From contig MU394052.1 of the NCBI GenBank assembly GCA_022578605.1, positions 1-64,000 on the forward strand: DNA of 64,000 bases. The letters run 5' to 3'. Every line of letters begins with the position of its first letter. The first letter of the stretch is position 1. The position numbers and the translations under genes were made by a program. Positions 1-11,550 of the stretch are shown here, piece after piece. The notes beneath the pieces were generated by a model that saw only the letters and a program-made list of their open reading frames with translations, was not told where the DNA came from and did no database searches. This DNA is from Camillea tinctor (Eukaryota > Ascomycota > Sordariomycetes > Xylariales > Xylariaceae).

Positions 1-93
<93 letters not shown>
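1..93. repeat. Poly-C homopolymer, 93 bases
   Basis: The window opens with 93 uninterrupted cytosines. No coding or RNA feature is visible in them. A homopolymer of this length at a sequence edge is most easily explained as a sequencing or assembly artefact at a contig end. A real C/G tract cannot be excluded from the sequence alone. Confidence 0.9.
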
Positions 94-94
<1 letters not shown>

Positions 95-598
95 CGCGGT
101 TTGGGGATGGCATGATATGTGTTTAAAGAGAGTAAAAGATCGGGGGAAGTGAAGAGTGTTCGGATCTAGACTTAGGAGGAAAAGAAAAAAGAAAAATAAA
201 TTGAAAGAGTAGAAGAACTATTTAGAACGGGGTACAGGGTTGTATAAGGAAAATTCAACATGACGAAATCGGATAGAGATCCCATGATGGGCGGTTTTGC
301 GGTGTTTAGGGGAGAAGGAGAGCGCTGATGTAAGGGTTAGATAAACTGATCGATCTATTTGTACGAATTTTAGTTTTTTATTCTTATTTTCCCATCGCGT
401 CTTCATCTCGCCTCTCGTTTTCGTCTAACGCGACCCAGTTTCCCGAATATTGTCGAGATAACCACGGGCTATTATTGTGGTTGTTGGTGGTAGTGTCTCT
501 TCCAGTCATGAATGACTAATAGGAAAAAGCAAAGATACGTACATGGAATCTTGAGTATTCTATCCCCTTCTGCTTCCCCCCTCCTTCTCCCCCCCCCC
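94..598. other. Intergenic, downstream of the Pof1-like gene
   Basis: About 500 bases with no supported gene. The last part (from about 560) is a C-rich tract that runs into the C-terminal coding part of the neighbouring minus-strand gene. Confidence 0.6.
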
Positions 599-1558
599 TT
601 ATCCCTCCTCCTCCCCCCTATACACCCCCATCCCCCTCACCCACCCCTCCACCCTCCCACTCACCAACCCCCCCAACACCCCCCACTCCCCCCTCCGCAC
701 CGCCTCCCGCACCAGCGTACTACTCACCACTCCCCCCTCGCCCACGCTCTCTATCTCCACCCTCCCCGCCCACTCCGCGAGTTCGGCTCGCCGCGTGCCG
801 TCGCTGAGGTACCCCGTCTGCGCCGGCAGCGGGTACTCGGGGTCGCCGGGGCGCGCGGTGATGCGCAGGCGCGCGCGCGCGAAGAAGGGCGCGAGGGCGG
901 CGCGCATCGCGCCGGGGGGGTAGTACCGCGGGTTGAAGATGCGCACGAGCGTGTCGAAGCCCGCGAGGAAGACCTGCTCGGGCGCCGGGTGCGGGTAGAA
1001 GCCGGAGGCGGCGATGGCGGCGCTCTTGCTGCTGAAGTAGGGCTCCGTGGTGACGGCGATGTCGACGATGGTCTGCGCTTCTTCTTCTGCTCCGTTTTCT
1101 CCATTGCTGTTTTGCGCGCATGGTGAGGTTGGCGATGGCAGCGCGTCGAGCAGATCCCGCGCAAACACGTGCATCATGGCCAGCCGCTGCGGGAACGTCG
1201 CCGGCTGAGGCGCCTTGTCTGCGTTCACGGTCGCGAGGAGGAGCAGGATGCGGTGCGGTGGGGGGGAGGCGGAGGCTGCGGAGAGGACCATGCCTTGGTG
1301 CGCGAGGGTCGGGGGGTTGAAGGAGGAGTCGAGGATGAGGAGGGAGCGAGGGGGGTGGCGCGGGGGGAGGGCATCCGGGTCGCTGGTACTGGGGGGAGAG
1401 GAAGGAGAGGAGGCGATGGCGGGGAGCGAGCATAGAACGCGGAACCGGGACCCGGAGGCTTGGTAGTTCTTCAGCGCTTGGGTGAAGAAGGGGACGAGGT
1501 TGGGGAGGGGAGGGGAAGGAGGCATGGTTGTGGTTGTTGTTGTTGACGGGGAGAACAT
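599..1558 (-). CDS. Pof1-like nicotinamide-nucleotide adenylyltransferase family protein
   Basis: Single-exon reading frame of 319 residues. The DSSFNPPTLAH segment (residues 77-87) is the nucleotide-binding (T/H)xGH-like signature of the nucleotidylyltransferase fold in its fungal Pof1 form (SFNPPTxAH). The C-terminal SSTLVREA (about 279-286) matches the ISSTxxR motif that contacts ATP. The N-terminus (LVPFFTQALKNYQ, then SRFRVLCSLP) resembles that of fungal Pof1-like proteins. The family adenylylates nicotinamide mononucleotide to NAD; yeast Pof1 is linked to protein quality control and its substrate is less certain. The start chosen is the first Met; a second Met at residue 12 is also possible. 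The central part is rich in Ala, Pro and Ser and the DNA is GC-rich. The family call is firm, the exact substrate inferred. Confidence 0.85.
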   Translation of the reverse strand: MFSPSTTTTTTMPPSPPLPNLVPFFTQALKNYQASGSRFRVLCSLPAIASSPSSPPSTSDPDALPPRHPPRSLLILDSSFNPPTLAHQGMVLSAASASPPPHRILLLLATVNADKAPQPATFPQRLAMMHVFARDLLDALPSPTSPCAQNSNGENGAEEEAQTIVDIAVTTEPYFSSKSAAIAASGFYPHPAPEQVFLAGFDTLVRIFNPRYYPPGAMRAALAPFFARARLRITARPGDPEYPLPAQTGYLSDGTRRAELAEWAGRVEIESVGEGGVVSSTLVREAVRRGEWGVLGGLVSGRVEGWVRGMGVYRGEEEG

Positions 1559-2501
1559 GACTTGACTGAGACCGGATAGGACGGGATGAGAAGAGAAGAG
1601 AAGAGAAGAAGAGAGCTGTGCTTCCTTTCCCTCCTTCGACCTCAGAGCAACTGTATTATGTAACGGACAAGATAACTATTCTTCAGGCAGGGGAGGCGAT
1701 GGCGGGTGAATGAAGACCCAGCACGGAGGGGCAGACGATACCAGTGCGATGCGATGTAACCCTAGACAATGGCGGTTCGCCCCGCCTATGCGTGTATGTA
1801 GTGTATCTCTACTCACGTACGTTCTTCTCCATTCAGTTCGTCGCACGAAAACAATATTTCATATTTAACTCCCCTCTTCCCGATGATGTTCTGAGGTAGC
1901 ACCGAGCTAGAAGGCTCAAGAAATCAGCAATGAAGAAGGTGAGATTCGACCCCCAGTAGACATCCGACCAGGACCGGGGTAGCGGGGGCCCTCGAACTTT
2001 GAAACCCCCGGGGTGAGATGACGAAGCGTCAAATTCCCGTATGTACTTAAGTTCTTACCTTTACATATCCACTCGAACTTTTAATAACTTTCCGCGCGAT
2101 GGGTGGGTCTAGGAACAATCCGTCTTTGTTTCCGAAGTTAGCCGCTTGCATAGTTCAGTTACTATAAGTGCTCATGTGATATCATATAGGTGAACATAAC
2201 ACGTCAAAACGATGAGCGGCGTATGACCTGCCCACGAGATGAGAAATAAGAGCCACAGAGAGAATGCGCGAAAATTGTGCCATTTTATTATTCCTACAAA
2301 TGCAGACTTGGCCGTGAAACGTAAGACCGTGACTAGTATTCCTCGCGTCTTATGCAAAGACAGCGCAAGGAGGGTATCGTATGCTAGGTCCATCGTGAGA
2401 CCTCCGGAACGCCGCAAATCCTGCTTACTCACCACCTCCCTTATTCCTCCTATGCCGGGTGCAACATGATCGATTAATCGATTGAACAACCGTTCGTACG
2501 A
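1559..2501. other. Intergenic between Pof1-like and APC10 genes
   Basis: About 940 bases. It holds the promoter side of the Pof1-like gene (purine-rich GAGAAGA runs near 1590-1615) and the 3' side of APC10. Open frames near 2170-2490 have no recognisable protein features. Confidence 0.5.
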
Positions 2502-4117
2502 TTAGCGGATCTCTGGCTCGCGCATGAAGTCGGGAATGCTGAGTCCTCCGTCGCCCGGGACGTACTTCTTCGCGCTGGCCTTGCGACGACGAACGTCGGC
2601 CTCGAGTCTCGCGACGGCACCCTCGTCGTGGTCGTGTATATCCATACGGGCCATGCGATCTTCGTAGTCATCGATGGCCTCGACCATGTCTTCGACGGCA
2701 TTATTTTCTGCCGTGTCGGCACTGTCGTCGAGCGCGTAGACCTTGACCCCACGGATGTGGGTGTCCTTGCCATTCTGGTGATTCTCGAGGACGATGACTC
2801 GCAGGAACCAGCAGCAGAGGGAGTTTCCGTCAGGACCACCGCCCGCGCCGGCAATGGGAACGTCGATCCAACCCTTCGGCATGTTAAGTTCCAGAGTGGT
2901 AAACGGGATAGTGAGGTTGGGGCCAGTGCCAGCGGTGATCTGGATCCGAGTGGGAGTGTAACTCTCGTCTAGCCCATAGTCCAGAAAAAGACGCAGTGAG
3001 CGGATCTCAACTCGCTTGATGAAATGGATATTCAAGCGGTGCGGTTGAGGTCCATCGGATCTAAAGATACGCGTCAGTAAATTAAGATATATGCCTTGAA
3101 GCGCAGGGGGTCAACGAAACTCACTGCCAGAATTGGTTGACATCGTCATCGCGCAACTCCTTCACTCCACAGCCGGGCTTGTAGCTAGAGACGGTAAAGC
3201 TGGCAAGGTTGCTGATTTCTTTAAGGCCAATGGCAGAGGCATCGAAGGGAGCTTCCTCCTCCTCCTCCTCCTCCTCTTCCTCCTCTTCCTCTTCCTCGTG
3301 ACCATCGTCCTCCTCCTCGCCACCTTCTCCTTCCTCCTCATCAATGGGCTCCCCTCCCTCGTGCTCATCAATGTCTTCTTCCCCCTCTAGTGATTCCTCA
3401 TCATGGCCAATGCCACCACTGCCTGGCATGGCTTCTCCTCTGGCTGCCGCTAATTCGTTGAGGTTAGCCCGAATTTCTGAGAGCAGACTGTAGAATCCCA
3501 GAATGGTAGAAAGCGTAAGTCGAGGACGCCCTTGGGGCGGTGTTGGCCTTGAGGGGGTTGCCTGGGGGGTGTGGACCAAACGGAGGTCCTGGCGAGGGTG
3601 TAGTTCGGGACGTTGCTGTCCTCTTAGGACATCGTCATCGAAAGCCAAGTCCGCGTCGGGAGGATCAAAGGAATGGAATCGACACATGATGGCAGGTGAA
3701 TTTCTTTGTAGAAATTTCTGGTGGAAATATCAAGTGGAATGAATAGAAAACACCAGTAGTGTAGGAGTTGCATAAGAAATCCAGCAGGAAGGTGTGGGGA
3801 GATGAGATGGGAGTGAAAGAATCAAAGGTGAGATGGTGGGGAGTGAAAGGTGGAAGGAAACAAGAGAGAAGAGAATGGATGAACTGACCAGGAGGGGTTT
3901 GAAATGACCACTGCTGCAAACTAGGCTGCGCACCACGATGTGAAGCCCCCGGGGTGAGCATTTCATGTGCTGGTGTCGACTGTGGGAATTGCCTGTCGAC
4001 GTGCTGCGGAGGTTGATCGGGTCTTGATAGCCGGGGATGTTCTCGGTGTTGTCGGCCAGGGGCATTGTGTCTTACAGCTCCAGCCCCGGAGGCAATGCGA
4101 GCATTACGATGCTCCAT
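2502..4117 (-). CDS. Anaphase-promoting complex subunit 10 (Doc1/APC10)
   Basis: APC10 is the substrate-recruiting Doc-domain subunit of the APC/C ubiquitin ligase and binds destruction-box substrates with the Cdc20/Cdh1 activators in the nucleus. The two certain exons are 3687-3125 and 3060-2502, joined through GTGAGT and TTTAG to give WQ-SDGPQPHRL, a hallmark of the Doc domain. LRLFLDYGLDESYTPTRI and the NHQNGKDTHIRG segment are also diagnostic. The protein ends in Glu-Ile-Arg; the IR tail binds APC3 TPR repeats in this family. From the Met at 3687 it has 373 residues. An upstream Met at 4117 lies in an open frame with donors at 4074 (GTAAGA, in phase with a CAG acceptor near 3718) and about 3891, so the first exon is uncertain. 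A Glu run near 3260-3300 is coded by a CTC/TCC microsatellite and precedes the Doc domain. Confidence 0.88.
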
Positions 4118-5044
4118 TGCCAGAGTATTCTATTGGTCTTTATATGTATATATAAGTTATATGAGTGGTATTTAGATTGGATTTTTGTATTTTGATTTCC
4201 CTTTTCTTTATTTTTCAGTTGTTGATGGTGATGGTAATGGTGGTGGTGACGGCGATGGTGGTTTGTAGCTGTATGTACATGTCAAATCAAAATAGACTTC
4301 CATTCTGGTGTTTAGTGCCAAGAGTGCCAAGATAGTTGTAGGTACCTAGCTGTTAAAGCTGCTTACATGCATTAGTGTTATTGTTTATTTAATTATCCCT
4401 AGTATAAATGTAACAGATACTCTCCAAAACCACATCGTCGCAGAGATTCTTCTACGTTTTGCTTCTATGCGATAAAACCATCCCTCTCTTTCTCTCGACC
4501 TACACTTCTCCCACTCTTAATTATAATATGAGTGGCCATTAGATTCCAATTCAGGGTTCTTATATACACAATACTACTTTTCTTTTTTTTTTAAAATAAG
4601 TGTTTTTGCATATTCATACGATCTATCTCCATCCACTCTTTTCCTCCTCATTTTTTGATGCAAATTCCCTCTTCAAGCTCGATCTCGTCTCACACCCCAG
4701 AACTATCTATGTACGGGCATCGTCCAGCATGCCAATGACTTAATCTGCATATTTCTTTTATGTTAGACCGGTTATAGCTCTTACAAATATGTAGCACGGG
4801 TGAGCTTGCTGATGTCAATTCCACACACAAAGAAAGAAGGAAGAACGCGAGAACCTTGAAAATCAAGTTACTATTTATTAACTTAATTAACCTAACCTAG
4901 TAAGGTACTAACTACACTGATAAGTCCATATAGCTGTTGGTTGGCATTACCTACTCACTTAGTGCTGTACTACCTTATAACTAGCATTGCCGTGCTGCCT
5001 GCCTATTACATCCATATAACCAACATTTTATCAGGTCACCTGCA
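4118..5044. promoter_or_regulatory. Divergent promoter region, APC10 / aminopeptidase
   Basis: About 930 AT-rich bases between two divergently transcribed genes, so it must hold both promoters. Visible elements are GGTGATGGTAATGGTGGTGG-like trinucleotide runs near 4225-4265 and TTAATTAACCTAACC near 4880-4900. No open frame of note. Confidence 0.5.
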
Positions 5045-8000
5045 ATGGCGCCTATTGGTCAATTATCCATTAGACTGACTGCCCCTCAGTTACAAGTGAG
5101 AGTTCCCACTAAGCTTAAGCTTAGCGGCGGGAATCTTAGGAGGGGCATTCACACAAACCCGGCCGTTTCCAGAAGCTGCAACTCGAAGCAATCAACCAAA
5201 GTGCAACTGCAATATAATAGCTTCGGCAACCAACGGAACAGGTTATTCACGCCATCGTTGTCACCATCTGGCAGCAGCCACCACCACCACCTTGTCTCAG
5301 ATAGGACTACTTTCACTTGTACTACCTGTCGATCCTTTACATCTGCTCCTACCTCTACCTCTGCCTCTACATCTGCAACTACTGCACCCCACCCTCCACT
5401 ACCACCTTCTTATTCTTGTTCTTCTTGTTCTTCTTCTTCTTTCACTAAAACTTACTCTTCTTCTCTTTCACCTTCCCCTTCTCCTTCTACTTCTTATATC
5501 TTTCCTTCCGTACATCGTCGTGGCATCACCACAGCTAGACCTCCCCTTCTTATACCCTCTTCTCAGCACCGCCGGTTCTTCTCCTCTACTCCCGGCCTCT
5601 CCTGCTCAGCTATCATCCCATCCTCTATCATGGCTGACCGTGATATTCTCCCTTCCACGATCGTCCCCTCTCATTATGACCTTTCTATCTCCTCCCTAAA
5701 CTTTAAAGACTGGACCTACGAAGGTCGTGTGACGTAAGTGATGCCTACCACTAACACTATCACTACCATCACCAGCACCAGCACCTCTTATTATATAGTA
5801 CCAGAGCTAGCCTATCCTGACATACCCACGTTATACACAGCATTGATGGTTCTATCGCCCAGCCAACCAAGGAGATAGTTATCAACTCTCTTGAGCTAAA
5901 ACTGCTCACCGCCCAAGTCAGCATCGAAGATACGAAACTAGAAACGACTACCTTCAGCTATGACGAGAAGAAACAGCGGGCAACTCTCCAGTTTGCCCAG
6001 GAAATTCCTGCTTCCCAAAAGGCTGCTCTGAAAATCACTTTCCAGGGCATAATCAACAATGATATGGCTGGCTTTTACCGGAGCAAATACAAGCCAGTTG
6101 TGCCCGCAGCTGCCTCGGTCCCCAAGGACGACACTTTCCACTACATGTTCAGCACTCAGTTTGAGGCATGTGACGCTCGCCGGGCTTTCCCCTGTTTCGA
6201 TGAGCCCCGACTCAAGGCCACCTTCGATTTCGAGATCGAGGTTCCTGAAGACCAAGTTGCTCTATCGAACATGCCCGTCAAGACAACCACCAAGTCTAGA
6301 GATGGCTTCCAGCTAGTCACCTTCGAGCGGACGCCGGTCATGAGCACCTATCTCCTTGCTTGGGCTGTTGGTGACTTCGAATACGTCGAAGGCTTCACTA
6401 ACCGCAAGTACAATGGAAAGCAAATACCGGTGCGTGTATACACGACCCGAGGTCTGAAGGAACAAGGCCGTTTCGCCCTAGAACATGCTCCCAAGACTAT
6501 CGATCTCTTCTCTGAGAGCTTTGGTATCGACTACCCTCTACCCAAGTCCGACTTGCTTGCCGTTCACGAATTTACTCACGGCGCCATGGAAAACTGGGGC
6601 CTTGTCACGTACCGCACCACTGCCGTGCTATTCGATGAAAAGACTTCGGATGCAAGGTATAAGAACAGGGTTGCCTACGTTGTTGCTCACGAGCTGGCCC
6701 ACCAATGGTTCGGTAACCTTGTCACTATGGACTGGTGGGATGAGCTCTGGTTGAACGAATCATTCGCCACCTGGGCAGGTTGGTATGCCGTGAATGAATT
6801 CCACCCGGATTGGCAAGTCTGGGCTCAGTTCGTAAATGAAGGAATGGAGAACGCTTTTAAGCTGGATGGTATGCGAGCATCGCACCCGGTTCATGTGCCC
6901 GTCAAGGACGCTTTGGACGTGAATCAGATCTTCGACCACATTAGTTATTTGAAAGGCTGTTCGACTTTGCGAATGTTGGTAAATCATTTGGGGGAGAAGA
7001 CCTTCCTCAAGGGCGTCGGGGCCTACCTCAACAAACACGCCTATGGCAATGCCAAAACTGAGTACCTCTGGCAGGCTTTGACAGAAGCGTCAGGTACCGA
7101 TGTTAATAGTCTGATGAGCAATTGGATCGAGAAAATCGGTCACCCATTGCTCACCATCGCAGAGGAGCCTGGCCAGATCTCTGTGAAGCAGAACCGTTAC
7201 CTGTCAACTGGTGATGTCAAGCCCGAGGAAGACGAGACTATCTGGTGGGTACCGCTCTCGCTGGAAGGTAAAGTGGGACAAAAGGGAGTTCAGTCTTTGG
7301 CCTTGACCGAAAAGAGCACCACGATTCGGGATATCGATGATGACTTCTACAAGATCAACACGAATGCTACCGGCTTCTATCGGACCAACTACCCTCCTGC
7401 CCGTCTCGCGAAATTGAGCACGCAACTCGATCGCCTAAGCAATGAGGATAAGATTTCAATCATTGGTTCTGCAGCTGACCTAGCATTCTCGGGTTACGGT
7501 ACAACCCCATCACTCCTGTCCTTCCTAGAGGGATTCAGGGGTGAGTCAAATCACCTCGTATGGGCACAAGTACTAGACTCACTAGGCACGGTTAAAACTA
7601 TCTTTGGCGATGACGAGGCCATCAAAGGTGGACTAGAAAAGTTCGCCCTGAAGCTCGTCGGTGATGCGGTAGAAAAGATCGGCTGGGAATTCTCGGAGAG
7701 CGAAGACTACCTTACTGGACTGCTGCGCAAGAGACTTCTCCTAAATGCTGCCGCTAATGGTCATCCTGCGTAAGTCTTATTTGCCCCTTCTGTAGTGCAC
7801 CATATATCTCTCTTTCAGCAGGTAATTTTCATCACATGAGTACTAGCTACTGACTATTATATAGAGTTCTAGAAAAAGCGAACTCCTTATTTGAGGCCTG
7901 GTCTTCCAATGGAGCTAGCTTCAATCCTAACCTGAGGACCATTGTCTATCGCACGGCGATCAAGACGAATCCCAGCAAGGCAGTCCCCATTTTGAAGAAG

Positions 8001-8480
8001 GAATGGTACAACGGCTCTTCCATCGATGGTAAGGAGGTCTGTCTCGGTTCCCTTGGCCAAACCCGCGATGCCGAAATTATCGAGAAGAGCATCTTGCCGT
8101 TTCTGTTTGACCTTTCACCACCAGCCCCTGCTTCGGAATCTGTACCATCGGGTGACATGCATTCCCTCGGCAGCTCTCTAGCCGCTAACTCGTTCGCTCG
8201 GCCAATCCAGTGGAAGTACATCCAAGCGAACTGGGAAAAGCTTACCACCAAGATGGCCAACCCTGTCGTCCTGGATCGCTTTGTCAAGCTCTCGCTGAAC
8301 AAGTTCACGGATGCTAAGTACATCGACGAGATCACGGCCTTCTTTGCCGACAAGGACACTAGCAGCTTTGACCGCACCCTAGAGCAGGTTAAGGATGCGA
8401 TCCGCGGAAGGGCTGCCTACCGCGAGAGAGATGCTAAGGTCATCAAGGAGTGGCTCGGCGCCAACGGGTATCTCTCGTAA
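5045..8480 (+). CDS. M1-family zinc aminopeptidase (Ape2/Aap1-like), long leader
   Basis: Three exons: 5045-5733, 5841-7769 and 7865-8480 (GTAAGT donors; CACAG and TATAG acceptors), 1,077 residues in frame. The enzyme removes N-terminal residues from peptides. GAMEN (about 476-480) is the exopeptidase signature. HELAH (about 513-517) with NESFATW (Glu about 536) forms the zinc site. An ERAP1-like helical C-terminal domain follows, ending IKEWLGANGYLS. Family members begin near the second Met, MADRDILPSTIVPSHY, which is residue 196 (nt 5630) and would give 882 residues, the usual length for Ape2. The preceding 195 residues are rich in Ser, Thr, Pro and Arg with few acidic residues, as expected of a mitochondrial presequence. 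The gene may therefore make a mitochondrial and a cytosolic form. Candidate AATAAA sites lie about 200 nt downstream. Confidence 0.95.
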
Positions 8481-9850
8481 ATCAAGATGTACCTATGGTA
8501 AATGGGGCGAGGTTTGAATACATCGGGAAATAAGTCAAAAAGTGCATCCATCAGCAGGAGTCTTTGCATATTTGGAGCATCATGCTAGATAAGCTGACCT
8601 AATCTACCTAAGCTATATGTATGGCTGGCTTTGATTGACCGCAGAAGAATCTCAAGCCACCTGAGCTAGGTACAGAATAAAATATAAAGAAATCTCCAGA
8701 GTTATCTATATATCCTAAGACCTGTTACATTGATTCGCAGTAGAGTAATCGACTCGATTAAACAGTAGACGAGAAATAAATAAAAACAAACCAGTGACAC
8801 ACACGCATACACACATGCAAGCCTTGGCGATGAACTAAACGTGATATCTATTACCCCTTCTTCCCCATCCTCCCCCCCTTTTCTCCCCGCAAATGCTTGT
8901 CCAGTTCGAAATCATCAAAGCCTCAAGGAACCATTTCATTTTATTCTTCTAATTGTTAGTCTTTATATATTTACTTTACACGCTGTCTTTTTCCCTTTTC
9001 CCTTCCCCTTCCCTTTCTTTCTTTTTTTTCCTTCTTTCCCTTTTCTCTCTTTTTTTTCTTTTCCTTTTGCTCACGCCCACTACCCTACACCATAAGTTCC
9101 ATCACTTTATTTTACTTTATGTCATCAATTATTGATGTTCAATATAAAGGGGATAAAAATAAGGTATAAGGGGGAGGTCTATTTAAATTTACTTTATTTC
9201 AGTTTATTATATTATTTCTCTTTCTCCTTCTTTTCTTTTTATTTTACCCCCCTCCCTCTTATGCTCCCCCCTCCCTCTTATGCTCCCCTCTCCCCCTTAT
9301 TCTCGTCCCCCCACCCCCCTCCAAACTCACTCCATTCCATTTCCTCTTCGTTTTGCTACATGTCGACATGAACCCCGATGACGCCGGTAGGTAGGTAGGT
9401 AGTTTTATCGAATGCCCGATTTTTTCTTCTTCCTTCGATCTCCTTCCCTGCCCTTCCCTCCCTCTCCTTCCTTTAAAAGCTCCAAGAATCAAAATACCAA
9501 ACACAAAAACACATCCATGGCCGATCCCATCAACAAAAAAAAAGACAAACAAATGCGATTTATCATGACACACCAAGGCGTTAATGAGCATGCCCAAACT
9601 TTTAATTCCCTGCCACAAACCCAATGGTCATCAGTTACCGACTTTCGTCTTCTTTTTGTTTTCCGTCTATAGTACAGCTACAAAGTCTGGGAATTATCTT
9701 CCCTGAAAGTGGGTAGGTTGGTAGTAAAGTAAGGTAGTGGGTAGATAGGTACGTCATCAGGAATGATTAATAGTACCTTAGCCGTCGACATAGGCGCACC
9801 CGCGAGTTACGCAATGAAAATCGACGAGCCCCGACGTGGGACTGGATCCT
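8481..9850. other. Convergent intergenic, pyrimidine-rich
   Basis: The 3' flanks of two convergent genes. 8970-9070 is almost pure C/T (CCCTTTTC blocks, long T runs), and 9240-9310 holds near-repeats of CCTCCCTCTTATGCTCCCC. GGTAGGTAGGTAGGTAG lies at about 9390. Open frames here are low-complexity and not credible genes. Confidence 0.55.
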
Positions 9851-11550
9851 CTACGACTCCTCGTTCCGCGGTCTTCCACGCATGGCCATACCACCTCGAC
9901 CCCGACCACGCCCACGTCCGCGTCCCTCGCCATATCCACCACGACCGCCACGGTAGTCTCCGCGGCCTCGTCCTCTCCAGCTACCCTCACGCTCGTGACC
10001 ACGACGATTGCGCTGGACCTGTCGGAAACCGTCACCCGTTTCGGGAGCGGCGGCAGGTGGCTACGATGTGTTAGCGATGGAACTGGTCCGGATTACACTG
10101 TAGTGGTTTTCCCCTTCCTTCCTGAGGATGCAAGGGAGAGGCTACTTACTTCAGGCTGATGCTCGGGCTGATCATCCGCCCAGGACTGAACATTGGCAGG
10201 GGCCGCAGGGGTGGCGGTCAGACCGGTCTCCGTCTCGGTGGGGTTGCGCGGAACCTCGACCCAATCCTCGTTAACGGAGGCGCTTAGGTCATTCCCGGTG
10301 TCCCATTGCGACTCGGCTGCTGCGTTAGCAGCGCTATCGGAGACATCGGCATTGGGGATACCCGAGACAGGCGTGGGCTCGACATGTCCGTTCGTCAATG
10401 GTGGGGTAGCACCGGTAGTATCGATTTCGGTGAGGCCAGCATGCGCAACCGTAGGGTCTGTGGCTACTACTACTGCTTCGGTAGTCTCAGCGGGCGCCTC
10501 ATTCTCAGGGGCAGCCTCAGGAGCAGCCTCAGCTGCAGGGAACGGGCTAACATGGGCCATAGCCGCAGCCTTGATTTGTCCGACTATTACAGGGATTAGC
10601 AGCTAGGCCAGAACTAGGAATTTGCTAGAGACAAACGTACATGTAGTTTGCAGCTCGTCACCAGTGACGCTGGTGGTCTTTTCGTCGGATCCCTCAATGA
10701 GCTTCAGCATAGTAGCAACTGCATGCTCATCCCCAGAGTAGACATTGAGCAATACCCCTTCCAGGGCCATGTTCTCGTCAAGACCACTATCAGCCTCCTC
10801 CGATCTTCGGGCGGCAGCCAGACGCAGGAATTGAGACAGAACAAGTAGGTTGTCATGCTGTGTCTTCTTGGCATCAGCCACAGCTTTCTCCTGGATCTCA
10901 GCGATAGCATCGGCCTTTTCCTTCTCCAGCTTCTCAGTTAGGGACTTCTCGAGGCTAGCCTTGTCGGTGGCGGCACGGGTCCGGTATTCGTCCTCAATCT
11001 TCTTATATTGAGCCAGCTGTTCTTCAGCCTGGGCAAGCTGGGATTCTAGCTGGGGTTTCTTGAGACGTTGGGCCTTCTGGTCGGGGTTGATTATCTTAGC
11101 TTCGACAAGTTCGTCTAGAGACTTTCCCTTATGCTGGGCAACTATGGAATCGGTCTTGGAAGCATTGGTCTGAGGGACAGAATATAGTTAGTTGTAGGCT
11201 GCATAGGCTGCGTGGGCTGCATGGAGTCAAAGGTCCAGGATTGGTGTTGCTTACAATTTTCTTGTTCAGGTTGCGGATGTTCCTAGGTAAGCGGGTTAGC
11301 ATAGGTAGTAAGCAAGCAAGCAGGCTCTGGAGGGGGGCTTGAAAGAAGCTCGCGGTGACGAGGCTTACTTCTGCAATTCGCGAACGTAGGGGCTCTCAGA
11401 AGCATCATCCTGGCCATCTTGACCAGCAACAGATGCAGGGTTCTCAGAAGCAGGTGCAGGAGAGTCGATTTGCTCACTCTTGGCCTTCTTCTTCTTAGCC
11501 GACTTGCTCTCGGCCTGAACAGGAGGGTTCTGAACAGCAGGAGAAGGCAT
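9851..11550 (-). CDS. Yag7-like fungal protein with RGG-rich C-terminus
   Basis: Five exons: 11550-11369, 11282-11255, 11169-10641, 10583-10150 and 10060-9851 give 460 residues. All joins keep frame with GT/AG borders. The N-terminus is Lys-rich and Ala/Pro-rich (SAKKKKAKSEQ). A YxRELQKxIRNLNKK segment follows, then a long coiled coil (LDELVEAKIINPDQKAQRLKKPQL...) and a helical domain (LLVLSQFLRLAAARR... EGVLLNVYSGDEHAVATMLKLIEGSDE) that match the Yag7 dimerisation family. The rest is acidic and disordered, and the last exon codes an RGG/GRG-rich tail (RGRGDYRGGRGGYGEGRGRG) likely to bind RNA. Yeast Yag7 was found associated with ribosome/telomere-related factors; the function here is inferred only as RNA- or ribosome-associated. 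The second exon is only 28 nt. Confidence 0.85.

Noticed and set aside
512..1126. Plus-strand 204-codon open frame, Pro/His-rich
   Set aside because: It lies antisense to the Pof1-like gene, which holds clear catalytic motifs; the Pro/His composition is what C-rich antisense DNA gives.
8841..9371. Plus-strand open frames rich in Phe, Ser, Pro and Leu
   Set aside because: Produced by a polypyrimidine tract between convergent genes; no conserved features.
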